Of a stretch of DNA of 21,833 nt, positions 20,684-21,833 are shown piece by piece; positions within the stretch are counted from its first letter, which is position 1; each line of letters begins with the position of its first letter. The notes beneath the pieces are model-generated. The model saw only the letters and a list, made by a program, of their open reading frames with translations, searched no databases and was not told where the DNA came from. This stretch comes from Acidobacteriota bacterium (GTDB taxonomy: Bacteria > Acidobacteriota > Blastocatellia > Pyrinomonadales > Pyrinomonadaceae): assembly GCA_023415725.1 (NCBI GenBank), contig JAEZJR010000243.1:1-21833 (forward strand), given 5' to 3'. The position numbers were made by a program, and so were the translations under genes.

Positions 20684-21833
20684 TTAGTCCAGCCGCTCGA
20701 AGATCCCCGCGGCGCCCATCCCGCCCCCGACGCACATCGTAACCATCCCGTACCGAGCGTTTCGGCGCTTCAGTTCCTGGAGGATCGTGGCCGTAAGTTT
20801 CGCCCCGGTGCAGCCCAGTGGATGCCCAAGTGCCACCGCGCCGCCGTTAACATTGACCTTCGCGGGGTCCATCTCCAGAAGCTTCATCACCGAAAGCCCC
20901 TGAGCCGCAAAGGCTTCGTTCAGTTCGATCACGTCTATCTGGTCCAGCGTCAGGCCGGCAAGTTTCAGGGCCTTTGGTATCGCATACACCGGCCCGATTC
21001 CCATCTCTTCGGGCAGGCAGCCTGCCGTAGCGAAAGAAACAAATCTAGCTAAAGGCTTTATTCCCAATTCTTTAGCCTTGTCGGCTGACATCACGACCGC
21101 AGCAGCGGCCCCATCAGACATTTGCGAAGAGTTCCCCGCCGTGACCGTTCCGTTCGCGTGAAAAGCGGGCTTCAGCTTCGCCAACCCCTCCATCGAGGTG
21201 TCCATTCTAACCCCTTCATCGGTCTCAAAAACGATCTCGCGTCGCCTCACGCGGCCCTTTTCATCAAGCTCATCGATGCGGACACTCATCGGAACGATCT
21301 CATCCTTGAACTTGCCCTCGGCGATCGCCGCGGCCGCTTTCCGGTGCGAATTCATTGAGAATTCGTCCGCCTGCTCGCGCGTGATCTCGTACTTTTTCGC
21401 GAGATTCTCAGCGGTAAGGCCCATGTTCAAGTAGTAATCCGGGTAGGTATCGGCCAATTGGGGGTTAGGCCGGAAGGTGTTTCCGCCCATCGGTATCGCG
21501 GTCATCGATTCAAGCCCGCCCGCCACGATCGCATCCGCACCGCCCGTCTGAATTCGCTCCGCCGCAAGGGCTATGGTCTGCAAACCCGAAGAGCAGTAAC
21601 GGTTTACGGTCATGGCCGAGGTTTCGACGGGTAGGCCCGCAAGTATCGAGGCCGTCCGGGCCACGTTCATTCCCTGACTCGCTTCCGGGAACGCGCATCC
21701 CATAATCACGTCGTCGATCAGTGCCGCATCGACACCCGCACGCGAGACCGCTTCCTTGATCGCCACCGCCCCCATCTCGTCCGAACGAGTATTCTTCAAC
21801 GTTCCCTTCGGAGCCTTCCCAACGGCCGTGCGC
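20684..21833 (-). CDS. Acetyl-CoA acyltransferase (3-ketoacyl-CoA thiolase), 5'-partial
   Basis: Catalyses thiolytic cleavage of 3-ketoacyl-CoA, the last step of beta-oxidation. The frame runs off the window end; the visible N-terminus RTAVGKAPKGTLKNTRSDEM is internal thiolase sequence, so the start lies some residues outside. The nucleophilic Cys is in NRYCSSGLQTIALAAERI (codon at 21593-21595). The GGGMGAAG loop after TMCVG carries the second catalytic Cys, and GGAVALGHPLGCTGA carries the catalytic His. LNEAFAAQGL is also typical. This is the FadA/FadI-type degradative group more than biosynthetic acetoacetyl-CoA thiolase, though sequence alone does not fully settle that. It pairs functionally with the acyl-CoA dehydrogenase gene downstream, but a terminator and promoter separate them. 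Confidence 0.93.
   Translation of the reverse strand, partial: RTAVGKAPKGTLKNTRSDEMGAVAIKEAVSRAGVDAALIDDVIMGCAFPEASQGMNVARTASILAGLPVETSAMTVNRYCSSGLQTIALAAERIQTGGADAIVAGGLESMTAIPMGGNTFRPNPQLADTYPDYYLNMGLTAENLAKKYEITREQADEFSMNSHRKAAAAIAEGKFKDEIVPMSVRIDELDEKGRVRRREIVFETDEGVRMDTSMEGLAKLKPAFHANGTVTAGNSSQMSDGAAAAVVMSADKAKELGIKPLARFVSFATAGCLPEEMGIGPVYAIPKALKLAGLTLDQIDVIELNEAFAAQGLSVMKLLEMDPAKVNVNGGAVALGHPLGCTGAKLTATILQELKRRNARYGMVTMCVGGGMGAAGIFERLD

Overview
The window looks like a chromosomal segment of a GC-rich, Gram-negative heterotroph. The best guess is an Acidobacteriota member of class Blastocatellia (Pyrinomonadaceae-like). That placement is inferred from gene style: a subtilase with a C-terminal BACON-like domain, a secreted VCBS-repeat protein, an M2 dipeptidase, a VLCAD-like acyl-CoA dehydrogenase, separate rfaE1 and rfaE2 genes, and many short dispersed repeats. 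No rRNA or marker gene is present to prove it.

Layout. Positions 1-520 hold the 3' part of a group I intron with an internal PD-(D/E)XK homing-endonuclease gene, followed by the 3' exon of an interrupted tRNA-Arg (anticodon NCU, most likely UCU). An intact tRNA-His follows. Positions 705-3525 (+) encode two exported proteins, a subtilase and a six-repeat VCBS protein. Positions 3622-6428 (+) form a heptose/RNA-modification cluster: rfaE1, rfaE2, an unknown 176-aa protein and rsmE, with 4-nt overlaps between the first three. Positions 6429-6771 are gene-free and repeat-rich. Positions 6772-8960 (-) carry a secreted unknown protein, a beta-class DNA methyltransferase without a restriction partner, and an unknown 195-aa protein. 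A perfect 64-bp palindrome lies between the last two. A HigBA toxin-antitoxin module (9111-9835, +) converges on a PolB-type 3'-5' exonuclease (9837-10691, -).

Positions 10924-15496 (-) hold a MoxR-like ATPase / membrane protein / VWA-protein set. It is split by two divergently oriented tandem paralogues encoding small secreted glycine-zipper proteins and by a MITE-like nested inverted repeat. Next come a frameshifted four-helix-bundle (23S IVS-type) gene surrounded by AAATTTGAGATCT-type repeats, a cupin, a secreted M2 metallopeptidase, and two fatty-acid oxidation genes: an acyl-CoA dehydrogenase and a thiolase cut by the window end. The acyl-CoA dehydrogenase promoter contains a near-perfect match to the TetR-type FadR operator, placed between its -35 and -10 boxes.

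The most notable items are the intron-interrupted tRNA-Arg with its homing endonuclease, the FadR-like operator, the nested inverted-repeat element with flanking direct repeats, and three 22-bp-spaced repeats beside the thiolase that resemble an isolated IS21-family end. Most genes are ordinary chromosomal genes. I saw no CRISPR array, prophage or intact insertion sequence.
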